Shown here: positions 26,272 through 34,208 of the stretch, piece by piece | Position numbering within the stretch: position 1 is the stretch's first letter | Layout of the letters: each line of letters begins with the position of its first letter | Assembly: GCA_002353295.1 (NCBI GenBank) | Contig: DEJG01000019.1 | Location: 515,107 to 579,106 of the forward strand | Reading direction: 5' to 3' | Length of the DNA: 64,000 nt | Source of the DNA: Prevotella sp. UBA2754 | GTDB taxonomy: Bacteria; Bacteroidota; Bacteroidia; Bacteroidales; Bacteroidaceae | Translations under genes and position numbers: made by a program | Notes under the pieces: generated by a model | Databases searched by the model: none | Seen by the model: only the letters and a program-made list of their open reading frames with translations | What the model was told of the DNA's origin: nothing

Positions 26272-27057
26272 ATGAAGAAATATATTCTTGATTTGACGGT
26301 CAAACAAATCGAACGCATTAGCCCTAAACATGTTCTTTTGCGCCTGACCGACAGTAAGCCACTTCCTGAGATGCTTCCTGGTCAGTTTGTGGAGGTTCGT
26401 GTAGATGGTTCTGCATCCACTTTTCTTCGTCGGCCCATATCTATTAATTTTGTAGATAAGGAAGCCAACGAATTATGGCTGATGGTTGCTATGATAGGTG
26501 ACGGAACTCGTCAGTTAGGCTGTCTGAGTGTAGGTGACAAGCTGAATTGTGTACTTCCATTGGGCAATGGTTTTACGATGCCTAACCCACTTCTCGCCCC
26601 TTCCCCCTCTCCTATATTGATAGGTGGTGGTGTCGGTGTGGCTCCACTGTTGTATATGGGAGCAGTACTAAAAAAACAAGGCATAGAGCCCACTTTTTTG
26701 TTGGGTGCACGTACCAAGGCCGATTTATTGGAATTAGACCTCTTTCGCCAATATGGTCGCGTGTGTATCACGACGGAGGATGGTTCCGAAGGAGAACGAG
26801 GTTTTGTGACCAATCATTCCATTTTGCAGACGGAGCATTTTGATTGCATCGCTACTTGTGGTCCTAAGCCTATGATGGTGGCTGTGGCTCGCTATGCGCA
26901 ACAAGCCAATATTGAGTGTGAGGCTTCATTGGAGAATATGATGGCTTGTGGTTTGGGTGCATGCTTATGTTGTGTTGAAAAGACTACTGAGGGCAATCTG
27001 TGTGTATGCAAAGAAGGCCCAGTGTTTAACGTAAAACAATTGTTATGGCAGATTTAA
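26272..27057 (+). CDS. pyrK: Dihydroorotate dehydrogenase electron transfer subunit
   Basis: 261 aa. FAD-binding part 'LRRPISINFV', NAD-binding part 'ILIGGGVGVAPLLYMG', and a C-terminal 2Fe-2S cluster 'MACGLGACLCCV...CVCKEGPVF'. It transfers electrons from PyrD to NAD+ in de novo pyrimidine synthesis. The end overlaps pyrD by 13 bp, so the two subunits are translationally coupled. Confidence 0.95.
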   Translation: MKKYILDLTVKQIERISPKHVLLRLTDSKPLPEMLPGQFVEVRVDGSASTFLRRPISINFVDKEANELWLMVAMIGDGTRQLGCLSVGDKLNCVLPLGNGFTMPNPLLAPSPSPILIGGGVGVAPLLYMGAVLKKQGIEPTFLLGARTKADLLELDLFRQYGRVCITTEDGSEGERGFVTNHSILQTEHFDCIATCGPKPMMVAVARYAQQANIECEASLENMMACGLGACLCCVEKTTEGNLCVCKEGPVFNVKQLLWQI

Positions 27058-27953
27058 GTGTCAATATAGGTCGTTTGTCGCTGAAGAATCCAGTGATGAC
27101 GGCATCGGGAACCTTTGGATATGGTTTAGAGTTTGCGGATTTTGTCCCCCTAGATGGTATAGGAGGCATTATCGTCAAGGGCACCACCCTGAATCCTCGT
27201 GAAGGTAATGATTATCCTCGTATGGCAGAAACCCCTTCAGGTATGTTGAATTGCGTGGGATTGCAGAATAAGGGTGTCGATTATTTCTGTAAGCATATCT
27301 ATCCTCAAATCAAGGATATTGATACCAATATGATTGTCAACGTCAGTGGTTCGTCACCAGAAGATTATGCTGAGTGCGCAGCTCGTATTGATACACTGGA
27401 TCAGATTCCGGCTATCGAGCTCAATATCTCCTGTCCCAATGTGAAAGAAGGCGGTATGGCTTTCGGTGTCACTTGTGCAGGTGCCGAGAGCGTGGTGAAG
27501 GCTGTTCGTGAACGCTATCATAAGACGTTGATAGTGAAGTTGTCGCCCAATGTGACTAATATTGCCGATATAGCGCTGGCTTGTGAGGCACAAGGTGCTG
27601 ACAGTGTCTCTCTTATCAACACGCTGATGGGAATGGCTATTGACATAGAGAAGCGTCGCACCGTCCTGAGCATCAATACAGGTGGACTGAGTGGACCTGC
27701 AGTCAAACCCGTTGCCCTGCGTATGGTATGGCAAGTAGCCAAGGCCGTTAAGATACCCGTAGTGGGGTTGGGAGGTATCATGAATGCTCGTGATGCTATC
27801 GAGTTCTTGATGGCTGGTGCTACAGCGATAGAGATAGGAACTGCTAACTTTATAGATCCGTCTGTGACTATCAAGGTGCGTGACGGTATCAGCGATTGGC
27901 TCGACCAACATGGGTGCCAAAGTGTATCAGAAATTATCGGATGTCTGAGGTGA
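27045..27953 (+). CDS. pyrD: Dihydroorotate dehydrogenase B, catalytic subunit
   Basis: 302 aa FMN enzyme (class 1B) oxidising dihydroorotate to orotate. Motifs: 'NPVMTASGTFGYG', 'IELNISCPNVKEGGMAFG' (catalytic Cys region of the B class), 'LIVKLSPNVT', 'LINTLMGMAIDIEKR' and the phosphate loop 'GLGGIMNARDAIEFLMAGATAIEIG'. Forms the alpha2beta2 complex with PyrK. Confidence 0.96.
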   Translation: MADLSVNIGRLSLKNPVMTASGTFGYGLEFADFVPLDGIGGIIVKGTTLNPREGNDYPRMAETPSGMLNCVGLQNKGVDYFCKHIYPQIKDIDTNMIVNVSGSSPEDYAECAARIDTLDQIPAIELNISCPNVKEGGMAFGVTCAGAESVVKAVRERYHKTLIVKLSPNVTNIADIALACEAQGADSVSLINTLMGMAIDIEKRRTVLSINTGGLSGPAVKPVALRMVWQVAKAVKIPVVGLGGIMNARDAIEFLMAGATAIEIGTANFIDPSVTIKVRDGISDWLDQHGCQSVSEIIGCLR

Positions 27954-28050
27954 AAAATTTGAGAGCAGTCAAGTGACTGCTCTCAACCAACACAAAAACT
28001 AAACTAGACTTAACTAAAGCATATTGGGATTTTCACAAACCCTTCAATAG
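27952..28050 (-). ncRNA. Candidate small RNA between pyrD and aroC
   Basis: A full consensus minus-strand promoter (28056-28086) has no protein gene to serve. About 100 nt downstream on the same strand lies a perfect 10-bp terminator stem (GAGAGCAGTC, loop ACTT, GACTGCTCTC; 27961-27984) followed by AAATTTTTC. The 5' part can fold into a second hairpin (GCTATT..GGG / CCC..AATATGC). The two ends define a discrete RNA of about 98 nt. It could also serve pyrD as a terminator on the plus strand. Family not identified. Confidence 0.5.
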
Positions 28051-28055
28051 CACTG

Positions 28056-28086
28056 CAAAGTTAGTATAAATTATTTAAACTACAAA
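28056..28086 (-). promoter_or_regulatory. Consensus promoter for the small RNA candidate
   Basis: On the minus strand: TTTG (28083-28086), 19-bp spacer, TAACTTTG (28056-28063). Transcription would run left from about 28050 toward pyrD. Confidence 0.6.
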
Positions 28087-28123
28087 GTTTTTCTTGATTT
28101 TTTTTGTATTTTCATGCGAAAAT

Positions 28124-29200
28124 TTAAAGTTTTGTAGTCTTTTGTAGCAAATAACTATCTAAAATAGCCATTGATGCCATTGCTTCTACAATTGGTACAG
28201 CCCTAGGCAACACACAGGGGTCATGTCGACCCTTAGCTGTCAGTTTGGTAGCGTTGCCATAAATATCTACTGTATCCTGTTCGCGCAGTAGGGTAGCCAC
28301 AGGCTTGAAAGCCACACGGAAGTAGATATCCTCACCGTTACTGATGCCTCCCTGTATGCCACCGCTATGATTGGTCAGTGTCTCCACTTGTCCGCTACGA
28401 TTCACAAAAACATCATTCTGTTCTGATCCACGTGCTGTTACACCCTCGAATCCCTCGCCATATTCAAACCCCTTCACAGCATTGATGCTCAGCATTGCCA
28501 TTCCCAGCTGTGCATGCAGTTTGCCGAATTCTGGTTCTCCCAATCCTGGAGGACATCCTTTGATAACGCATGTAATAGTGCCTCCAATTGTGTCACCTTC
28601 TGCTTTCACCTGATTAATCAGTTGTATCATTTCCGCTGCCTTGATGGGGTCTGGGCATCTCACGATGTTTGTCTCTGTCAGCGAGAGGTCGTATCGGTGA
28701 TAATCGTTATCCAGTTTGATGTTTCCTACTTGTGAAGTATAGGCTTGTATGCGAATGCCCATTTGTCGTAAAGCCAGTTTGGCCAGTGCGCCACCCACTA
28801 CTCTGCTGATAGTGATGCGGGCCGACGAGCGTCCTCCGCCTCGATGATCCCTATGTCCATATTTCTGGGCATACGTATAGTCGGCATGCGAAGGGCGGTA
28901 CAGTTGGCGCATATTCTCATAGTCTTGCGAGTGCTGGTTGGTATTGCGCACGATAAAACCTATGGGGTTGCCTGTGCTCTTTCCTTCAAACACACCACTC
29001 AGCAGTTCCACCTGGTCACCCTCTTGTCGGCTTGTAGTAATTGTGCTTTGCCCTGGACGTCGGCGATTCAGTTCATTTTGGATAAAATCCACGTCGATAG
29101 CAATGCCGGCAGGCATGCCGTCGACCACACCGCCAATGGCTTCCCCATGACTTTCACCGAATGTTGTCAGTGTGAAAATGTGTCCAAATGTATTGCGCAT
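28124..29200 (-). CDS. aroC: Chorismate synthase
   Basis: 358 aa, full length; converts EPSP to chorismate with reduced FMN. Signatures: 'FGESHGEAIGGVVDGMPAG' near the N-terminus, 'HADYTYAQKYGHRDHRGGGRSSAR', 'AVKGFEYGEGF' and 'RHDPCVLPRAVPIVEAM'. It follows the FKBP gene by 25 bp on the same strand and is probably co-transcribed with it. Confidence 0.97.
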   Translation of the reverse strand: MRNTFGHIFTLTTFGESHGEAIGGVVDGMPAGIAIDVDFIQNELNRRRPGQSTITTSRQEGDQVELLSGVFEGKSTGNPIGFIVRNTNQHSQDYENMRQLYRPSHADYTYAQKYGHRDHRGGGRSSARITISRVVGGALAKLALRQMGIRIQAYTSQVGNIKLDNDYHRYDLSLTETNIVRCPDPIKAAEMIQLINQVKAEGDTIGGTITCVIKGCPPGLGEPEFGKLHAQLGMAMLSINAVKGFEYGEGFEGVTARGSEQNDVFVNRSGQVETLTNHSGGIQGGISNGEDIYFRVAFKPVATLLREQDTVDIYGNATKLTAKGRHDPCVLPRAVPIVEAMASMAILDSYLLQKTTKL

Positions 29201-29225
29201 ATTGTCTTTTACCTTTTGCTATTAG

Positions 29226-29813
29226 CTATTGGCAATCACTTCCACAGCCACCGCATCCACCGCAGTTTCCTTTGTCACCACATCCTCCGCCACAGCTACC
29301 GCAGTTTCCTCCACAGCCACCGCTCATATGGTTTATCAGACTTTGAATCTCCTGGTTGGTGGCTTCGCGGTTTTCTATCACGTGTCCTTCGAAGTGCAGT
29401 GTTTCACCAGCTAGCGGGTGGTTCAGGTCTATCTTTACTTTTTCTTCGCCCACTTCAACAATCTTGCCGTAGAAACGCTGTCCGTCCTCGTTTTGTAAGG
29501 GTACGATGGCCTCAGGATAAATGTTTTCCTTGTCGAATTTGCCGTCAACTGTGAAAATTTCGCGATCCACGTCAATCACGTGCGACTGTTCATAGTCACC
29601 GTAAGCTTCTTCTTTGGCCAGAGCGAAATTGAATTCCTCGCCCGCCTGCTTATCCATCAGATTCTTCTCGAAGGCATCCAGCGCGATACCAAAACCAGTA
29701 ATAAAGTGGAATGGTTTCTCTTTCGTAGCCTCTTCCACCAACTCCTTACCGCTCTCGCCGTCAATGTAGAGACGATAGCTAACTGCAATATATTTATTAA
29801 GTGTATTGCTCAT
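29226..29813 (-). CDS. slyD: SlyD-like FKBP peptidyl-prolyl isomerase
   Basis: 195 aa. FKBP domain split by an insert-in-flap domain as in SlyD ('GFGIALDAFEKNLMDKQAGEEFNF', 'HVIDVDREIF', 'VDLNHPLAG'-type 'KIDLNHPLAGETLHFEGHV'). The C-terminal 40 residues are almost only Gly and Cys (CGGNCGSCGGGCGDKG..), a metal-binding tail like the His/Cys tail of SlyD. Acts as folding helper and possibly in nickel or other metal handling. Confidence 0.92.
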   Translation of the reverse strand: MSNTLNKYIAVSYRLYIDGESGKELVEEATKEKPFHFITGFGIALDAFEKNLMDKQAGEEFNFALAKEEAYGDYEQSHVIDVDREIFTVDGKFDKENIYPEAIVPLQNEDGQRFYGKIVEVGEEKVKIDLNHPLAGETLHFEGHVIENREATNQEIQSLINHMSGGCGGNCGSCGGGCGDKGNCGGCGGCGSDCQ

Positions 29814-29977
29814 TGTCTGTCTTAGTTTATAGAATTTGGGTGCGAAGTTACGAATTTATTTTGAAATAGGCAAATAACGAGGGTGTTTAATGCTAAAATG
29901 ATAAAAAATCCATAAAAACGCGATTCTTTGACTGACATCAAGAAAAAGGCATGTTTGCGCACACAGGACCCAAAATA

Positions 29978-30127
29978 TTTGGAGCGTAACGAAAAATGCC
30001 TTACCTTTGCATCGTCAATCAGATAAAACTGAGCGACAAAATAGGTAATGAGCCCCTTATATAATATAATAAGGTAAACACAACAAAGAGGGGCATAGTG
30101 TTAAATTAAAAAAGAAAGGGTAACAAA
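29978..30127 (+). promoter_or_regulatory. Consensus promoter and structured leader
   Basis: TTTG (29978-29981), 20-bp spacer, TACCTTTG (30002-30009), then a leader of about 110 nt. The leader contains nested complementary segments (GCCCC at about 30053 with GGGGC at about 30090; CCTTAT with ATAAGG inside), so it can form one long hairpin before the ATG at 30128. The rest of the 29814-30127 spacer holds nothing I recognise. Confidence 0.55.
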
Positions 30128-30487
30128 ATGAAAAGATTGTTTTTAACCGTAGTAGCTATGTTGAGCATGACGCTCACATTTGCTGAGAATGAGAACATGA
30201 ACAGTGTTAATTCTGCAGAGGCTTACAATCTGAGCGTAAATATCAATCAGTTGAGTAAGGCTTTGAATCTGGCAAACGACCAGGTAGAGGCAGTGGCTGA
30301 AATCCACAAGACCTTCTGTTCAGAGATGATGTTTGCCACGCAGTATGGCAAGGAAGAGCGCGATGCTCGCGTTGATGCAGCTATCCGCAAGGATCTTGGT
30401 TTCATGAACTACATTCTGAACCGTGATCAGTACAAGAAGTACGTGATGCTGCTCAATGTAACGATGAACAATCGTGGATTGAAGTAA
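30128..30487 (+). CDS. Small exported protein, unknown function
   Basis: 119 aa with signal peptide (MKRLFLTVVAMLSMTLTFA-E). Mature part about 100 residues, helical, with 'YNLSVNINQLSKALNLANDQVEAVAEIHKTFCSEM' and 'NYILNRDQYKKYVMLLNVTMNNRGLK'. It looks like the small CpxP/Spy-like or 'DUF' helical periplasmic proteins of Prevotella, but I cannot name a family. A strong promoter, structured leader and strong terminator make it a single-gene transcript, possibly highly expressed. Confidence 0.7.
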   Translation: MKRLFLTVVAMLSMTLTFAENENMNSVNSAEAYNLSVNINQLSKALNLANDQVEAVAEIHKTFCSEMMFATQYGKEERDARVDAAIRKDLGFMNYILNRDQYKKYVMLLNVTMNNRGLK

Positions 30488-30518
30488 ATTAGAGTTGATT
30501 TAATAACACAAAAGGTAG

Positions 30519-30551
30519 GCGAGGGAACCGTAATCGGCTCCCTCGCTTTTT
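30519..30551. terminator. Strong intrinsic terminator
   Basis: Stem GCGAGGGA (30519-30526) with TCCCTCGC (30539-30546), extended inside by CCG/CGG, followed by TTTTTGTTT. It separates the small exported protein gene from the convergent gltD. Confidence 0.88.
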
Positions 30552-30553
30552 GT

Positions 30554-31930
30554 TTATTCCATGTTGATCATTTTCATCAGTTTGACGGCATCTACATATT
30601 GGGCAATGCCTTGTGCCACTAGCTTGGCATCCTGCATAGCATGAACGACAGTGGCTTGACGGCCTACGACATCACCTCCAGCAAATACGCCCTTGCGAGT
30701 GGTCATTCCATAAGGTACCTCGCGTGTGATGAGGAATTTCTTGTCATCATTCTCCAGTCCAGAGGTGGTGCGTACGATTTTCGTAGCTGGTGTGGCACCG
30801 ATGGCGAAGATGATATTGTTGGCAGGAAGGGTCTGGCGGACAGGTTCCTTGTCTGGCTCCTTGGTCTCCAGCACAATCTCCGTGATGTCGAGGTTGTTGT
30901 CCACATGAATCTCCGTGATACTGCTCCACCAATTGAAACGTACGCCCTCCTTGACGGCATCGTCATATTCCGCATGCAGTGCCGACATGGTGTCAATTCC
31001 TTTGTGGTAGACAATCTCCACCTGCGAGGCTCCGATACGCAATGCAGTACGGGAAGCATCCATTGCCGTGTTGCCACAGCCGATGACGAAGACACGGGCG
31101 CCCTCATCAACAGGCAGCTCGTCACGCTGCATGAATCCCTCGGAAATCAGTTCCACACGGCGCAGGAAGTGTGTAGCCAGACGGATACGCTTCAAGTCCT
31201 TGCATGTCGTGGCACCCTCGCCCTCAGAGATACAGCGACCGTTTTGCCAAATTGGAATCTCCATCGACTTCGGCTTGCTGAGTCCCGTGCCGATGAAGAC
31301 AGCGTCGAATCCCTGTTCGAAGAGGCTGTCGACGGTAATCTCGACACCGACGTGTGTGTTACGGTGGATTACCACACCCATCTTCTCGATATAGCGGATC
31401 TCGCGCGCCACCACCTCCTTGGGCAGTCGGTATTCCGGGATACCATAGCGTAGCACACCGCCACACTGTGCCTCCATCTCAAAAATCTCCACGGTAAAGC
31501 CCTCACGAGCCAGGTCACCAGCCACCGTGATACCGGAAGGTCCCGCACCGATGACCGCCACCTTGCCACGGGTCTTCTCCGCGATATCCTCATGCGTCAG
31601 CTCGTTGTCAGAGTCGAAGTCTGCAACGAAGCGTTCCAGTTTTCCGATATTCACAGGCTGACCTTTCTTCCCCAGCACGCAACTGCCCTCACACTGTTTC
31701 TCATGAGCACACACACGTCCGCAGACAGCAGGCAGGTTGCTCTTGGCACGGATGATGCTGATGGCATTTCCCAGGTTACCCTTCTTCAACTCATGAATCC
31801 AGTCGGGGATATCATTACTGATAGGGCATCCCTTCTTACATTGTGGCACCTTGCAGTGCAGACAGCGCTGCGCCTCCTTGATGGCTTCCGCCATCGTATA
31901 GCTCTCGTTGATTTCTTCCTTGAATCTCAT
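30554..31930 (-). CDS. gltD: NADPH-dependent glutamate synthase small subunit
   Basis: 458 aa. N-terminal cluster-binding Cys 'CLHCKVPQCKKGCPI' and 'CGRVCAHEKQCEGSC', FAD site 'VAVIGAGPSGITVAGDLA', NADPH site 'VFVIGCGNTAMDASR' and C-terminal 'GVFAGGDVVGRQATVVHAM'. The large subunit is not adjacent, so it may work as a stand-alone NADPH oxidoreductase or with a distant partner. Promoter TACCTTTG at 31968-31975 on the minus strand. Confidence 0.93.
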   Translation of the reverse strand: MRFKEEINESYTMAEAIKEAQRCLHCKVPQCKKGCPISNDIPDWIHELKKGNLGNAISIIRAKSNLPAVCGRVCAHEKQCEGSCVLGKKGQPVNIGKLERFVADFDSDNELTHEDIAEKTRGKVAVIGAGPSGITVAGDLAREGFTVEIFEMEAQCGGVLRYGIPEYRLPKEVVAREIRYIEKMGVVIHRNTHVGVEITVDSLFEQGFDAVFIGTGLSKPKSMEIPIWQNGRCISEGEGATTCKDLKRIRLATHFLRRVELISEGFMQRDELPVDEGARVFVIGCGNTAMDASRTALRIGASQVEIVYHKGIDTMSALHAEYDDAVKEGVRFNWWSSITEIHVDNNLDITEIVLETKEPDKEPVRQTLPANNIIFAIGATPATKIVRTTSGLENDDKKFLITREVPYGMTTRKGVFAGGDVVGRQATVVHAMQDAKLVAQGIAQYVDAVKLMKMINME

Positions 31931-31967
31931 GTCTTAAGTAGTTGTTTTGTCTTTTTATTCATCACTG

Positions 31968-32069
31968 CAAAGGTAGCACAAATCGAATTAAAAACCAAAC
32001 GTTGCCGCATGGAATTTGAAAATTTTCTGTCGATTTTGTTTCTGCTTCATCGGAAAATTTGTACCTTTG
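31968..32069. promoter_or_regulatory. Divergent promoters of gltD and the M48 protease
   Basis: Minus-strand TACCTTTG at 31968-31975 (gltD). Plus-strand TACCTTTG at 32062-32069, 30 bp before the protease ATG, which rules out the much longer open frame upstream as the true start. Confidence 0.6.
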
Positions 32070-32098
32070 TCATCGGAAATAATCAAAACGATAAAGTT

Positions 32099-33001
32099 AT
32101 GAAGAACGTAAAATTGATTCTAATGTCTGTTGTCGCAGCGATACTGGTCAGTTGCGGTACGACTTCAACGGTGCCCATTACGGGACGTAAGCAGAACTTG
32201 ATAGTGAGCGACGAGCAGGTGCTCAGTCTGAGCAATCAGCAGTATCAGGAGTATATGAAGTCGGCTAAGGCTTCCACCAATGCCCAGAATACGGCTATGG
32301 TGAAGCGGGTAGGGCAGAAACTGGCCAATGCCGTAGTCAGCTATCTGAACGCCAACGGACTAGGTACAGAGGTATCGCAGTATAAGTGGGAGTTCAACCT
32401 CGTGCAAGACAAGCAGGTGAATGCTTTCTGTATGCCTGGAGGTAAGATAGTGGTTTATGAAGGTATTCTGCCCGTTACCAAAGACGAGGCATCGCTGGCC
32501 ATCGTACTGGGTCATGAGATTGCACATGCCGTAGCCAAGCACTCGGCAGAACGATTGAGTAATGCCTACAAACAGCAGTATGGCATGCAGATATTGGGAG
32601 CGGTGGCTCAGGGTGCTGGTGCCAGCACAGGGTTGACCCAGTTAGGTGCACAGGTACTGGGTGTCGGTGCACAGGCATGGTCGTCAGGATTCTCCCGTAA
32701 ACAGGAGAGTGAGGCCGACCACATGGGACTCATCTTTGCTGCTATGGCAGGCTATGACCCGGAAGTAGCCGTCGATTTCTGGCAACGCATGTCGCAGGCC
32801 ACAGGTGGTGGTTCTTCTTCAATCTTCAGCGATCACCCCACTGACGCCACGCGTATCAAGCAGATTCGGGAATGGTTGCCCGAGGCCAAGCAGTATTATA
32901 AAGGTGGAACTGGTACATCACTTAAATCAAGTAAATCAAGTAAAACCAGCACACCCAAAACCACCAAGACCATCAAGATAACGACAAAGAAAAAGAAATA
33001 A
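32099..33001 (+). CDS. M48-family metalloprotease, lipoprotein
   Basis: 300 aa from the ATG at 32099. Lipoprotein signal 'LMSVVAAILVSC-GTTS' then 'VPITGRKQNLIVSD' typical of M48 (YcaL/LoiP-like) lipoproteins. The zinc site is 'GHEIAHAVAKHSAER', with the third ligand in 'RKQESEADHMG'. These proteases watch over outer-membrane protein assembly. The C-terminus is a Lys/Thr/Ser-rich disordered tail (about 40 residues). Confidence 0.92.
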   Translation: MKNVKLILMSVVAAILVSCGTTSTVPITGRKQNLIVSDEQVLSLSNQQYQEYMKSAKASTNAQNTAMVKRVGQKLANAVVSYLNANGLGTEVSQYKWEFNLVQDKQVNAFCMPGGKIVVYEGILPVTKDEASLAIVLGHEIAHAVAKHSAERLSNAYKQQYGMQILGAVAQGAGASTGLTQLGAQVLGVGAQAWSSGFSRKQESEADHMGLIFAAMAGYDPEVAVDFWQRMSQATGGGSSSIFSDHPTDATRIKQIREWLPEAKQYYKGGTGTSLKSSKSSKTSTPKTTKTIKITTKKKK

Positions 33002-33030
33002 AGGAAAGCTAATCGCTTTCCTTTTTTTCT
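33002..33030. terminator. Bidirectional terminator
   Basis: AGGAAAGC (33002-33009), loop TAATC, GCTTTCCT (33015-33022), then TTTTTT. It lies between the convergent M48 gene and the AI-2E family gene. Confidence 0.85.
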
Positions 33031-34112
33031 TGTAGCACATGTTCGCGCTTATTGATATACCGTTGATAGTAGGTAAGTAACAGTGTCGTCATGGGCAGAG
33101 CGATAATCATGCCCAGTATTCCGAGTAGTGAGCCCCAGATGGAGAGTGACAGCAGGATGATGGCTGCATTGAGCCCCATTACCTTTCCCATAATCTTGGG
33201 GGTGAGAATGGTGTCCTGAATCAATTGTACGACACAGAACACAAGTACCACCAGGAACATAATCAACCAGAAACTCTGTCCCGTATCAGCGGCCTTGACG
33301 ATAGCAAGTATAATGGCTGGTATGAAACCAATGAGCTGCAGATAGGGAACCATATTCAGCAATCCGATAAACATACCCAAGCCCACAGCCATCGGGAAGT
33401 CGATAATCAGAAAACCGATGCTGAACAGAATACCAACGCAGAAAGCTACAATGCCCTGTCCGCGGAAGTATTTGTTCATACCTTCTTCGACGTCGGCAAC
33501 CAGTTTCACCACCGAATGGCGGTAACGATAGGGCAAAAGCTCAGGCCAGCCCTGCGTGAACTTCTCATAGTCGATGAGGATGAAGAGCGTGTAGATGAGT
33601 ACCATCACAAAGGAAACCAGTCCTGACAAGGCACTGAAAGAACTCATCAGTACGTTCCATATTTTGGGGGTAGTTTCCTTGATGGTGCTGATAAATCCTT
33701 CATGCGTCACCAGCGCCTTGATGTCGTCAGCCGACAGATGTTCGCGTAAGAAGTCTTCTATCTGGTCAGGAATATTTTTCAAGTTTACACCGTCTGTGAT
33801 ATACGCTATCAACAAGTCCTTGACGCGCATCGATTCTTCGATGATGGGCGGTATCATCACCCAGAAAACTCCCGTCAACACCAATGTCACCGTAATAATA
33901 GCAGCCAGCACAGCTACCACGCGATAGTGCATCTTGCACTTGTACTGATAGAATTTCACCAGCGGGAACAGCATATAGGCAATGAGCCATGCCAAGAAAA
34001 ACGGTAACAGGACACCACTCAGACGGTCGAGCAACAGATAGGCACACACAGCACCGACTACGACCAATGCACCTCTCACAAAGGAGTCGAAAGTAATCTC
34101 TTTTCGTTCCAT
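33009..34112 (-). CDS. AI-2E/PerM-family membrane transporter
   Basis: 367 aa with eight or so hydrophobic segments; the family signature is the pair 'FRGQGIVAFCVGILFSIGFLIIDFP' and 'GLLNMVPYLQLIGFIPAIILAI'. Members export small molecules or Na+/H+ (e.g. TqsA, PerM); the substrate cannot be told here. It is followed on the same strand by copA after a repeat-rich spacer, so co-transcription with copA is not expected from this direction. Confidence 0.88.
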   Translation of the reverse strand: MERKEITFDSFVRGALVVVGAVCAYLLLDRLSGVLLPFFLAWLIAYMLFPLVKFYQYKCKMHYRVVAVLAAIITVTLVLTGVFWVMIPPIIEESMRVKDLLIAYITDGVNLKNIPDQIEDFLREHLSADDIKALVTHEGFISTIKETTPKIWNVLMSSFSALSGLVSFVMVLIYTLFILIDYEKFTQGWPELLPYRYRHSVVKLVADVEEGMNKYFRGQGIVAFCVGILFSIGFLIIDFPMAVGLGMFIGLLNMVPYLQLIGFIPAIILAIVKAADTGQSFWLIMFLVVLVFCVVQLIQDTILTPKIMGKVMGLNAAIILLSLSIWGSLLGILGMIIALPMTTLLLTYYQRYINKREHVLQEKKESD

Positions 34113-34208
34113 ATCTTCAATTCTTCAATTCTTTTAGTCGCTTCGCTTTGTAAAAGCGTCTTGCGACGATTACTTCAATTTTTCAATTCTTCAATTTTTC
34201 AATTTTAA
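34113..34208. repeat. TTCAATTC repeat element with internal hairpin
   Basis: Two runs of TTCAATTC-type units (about 34116-34133 and 34173-34207) flank an inverted repeat with GTCGC..GCGAC and GCTTT..AAAGC arms (34137-34167). The right run includes the stop codon of copA. Related runs are at 38406, 39512 and 44790. Confidence 0.65.

Noticed and set aside
31592..32098. Long N-terminal extension of the M48 protease open frame
   Set aside because: It runs antisense through gltD and across the promoter; the lipoprotein signal starts at 32099.
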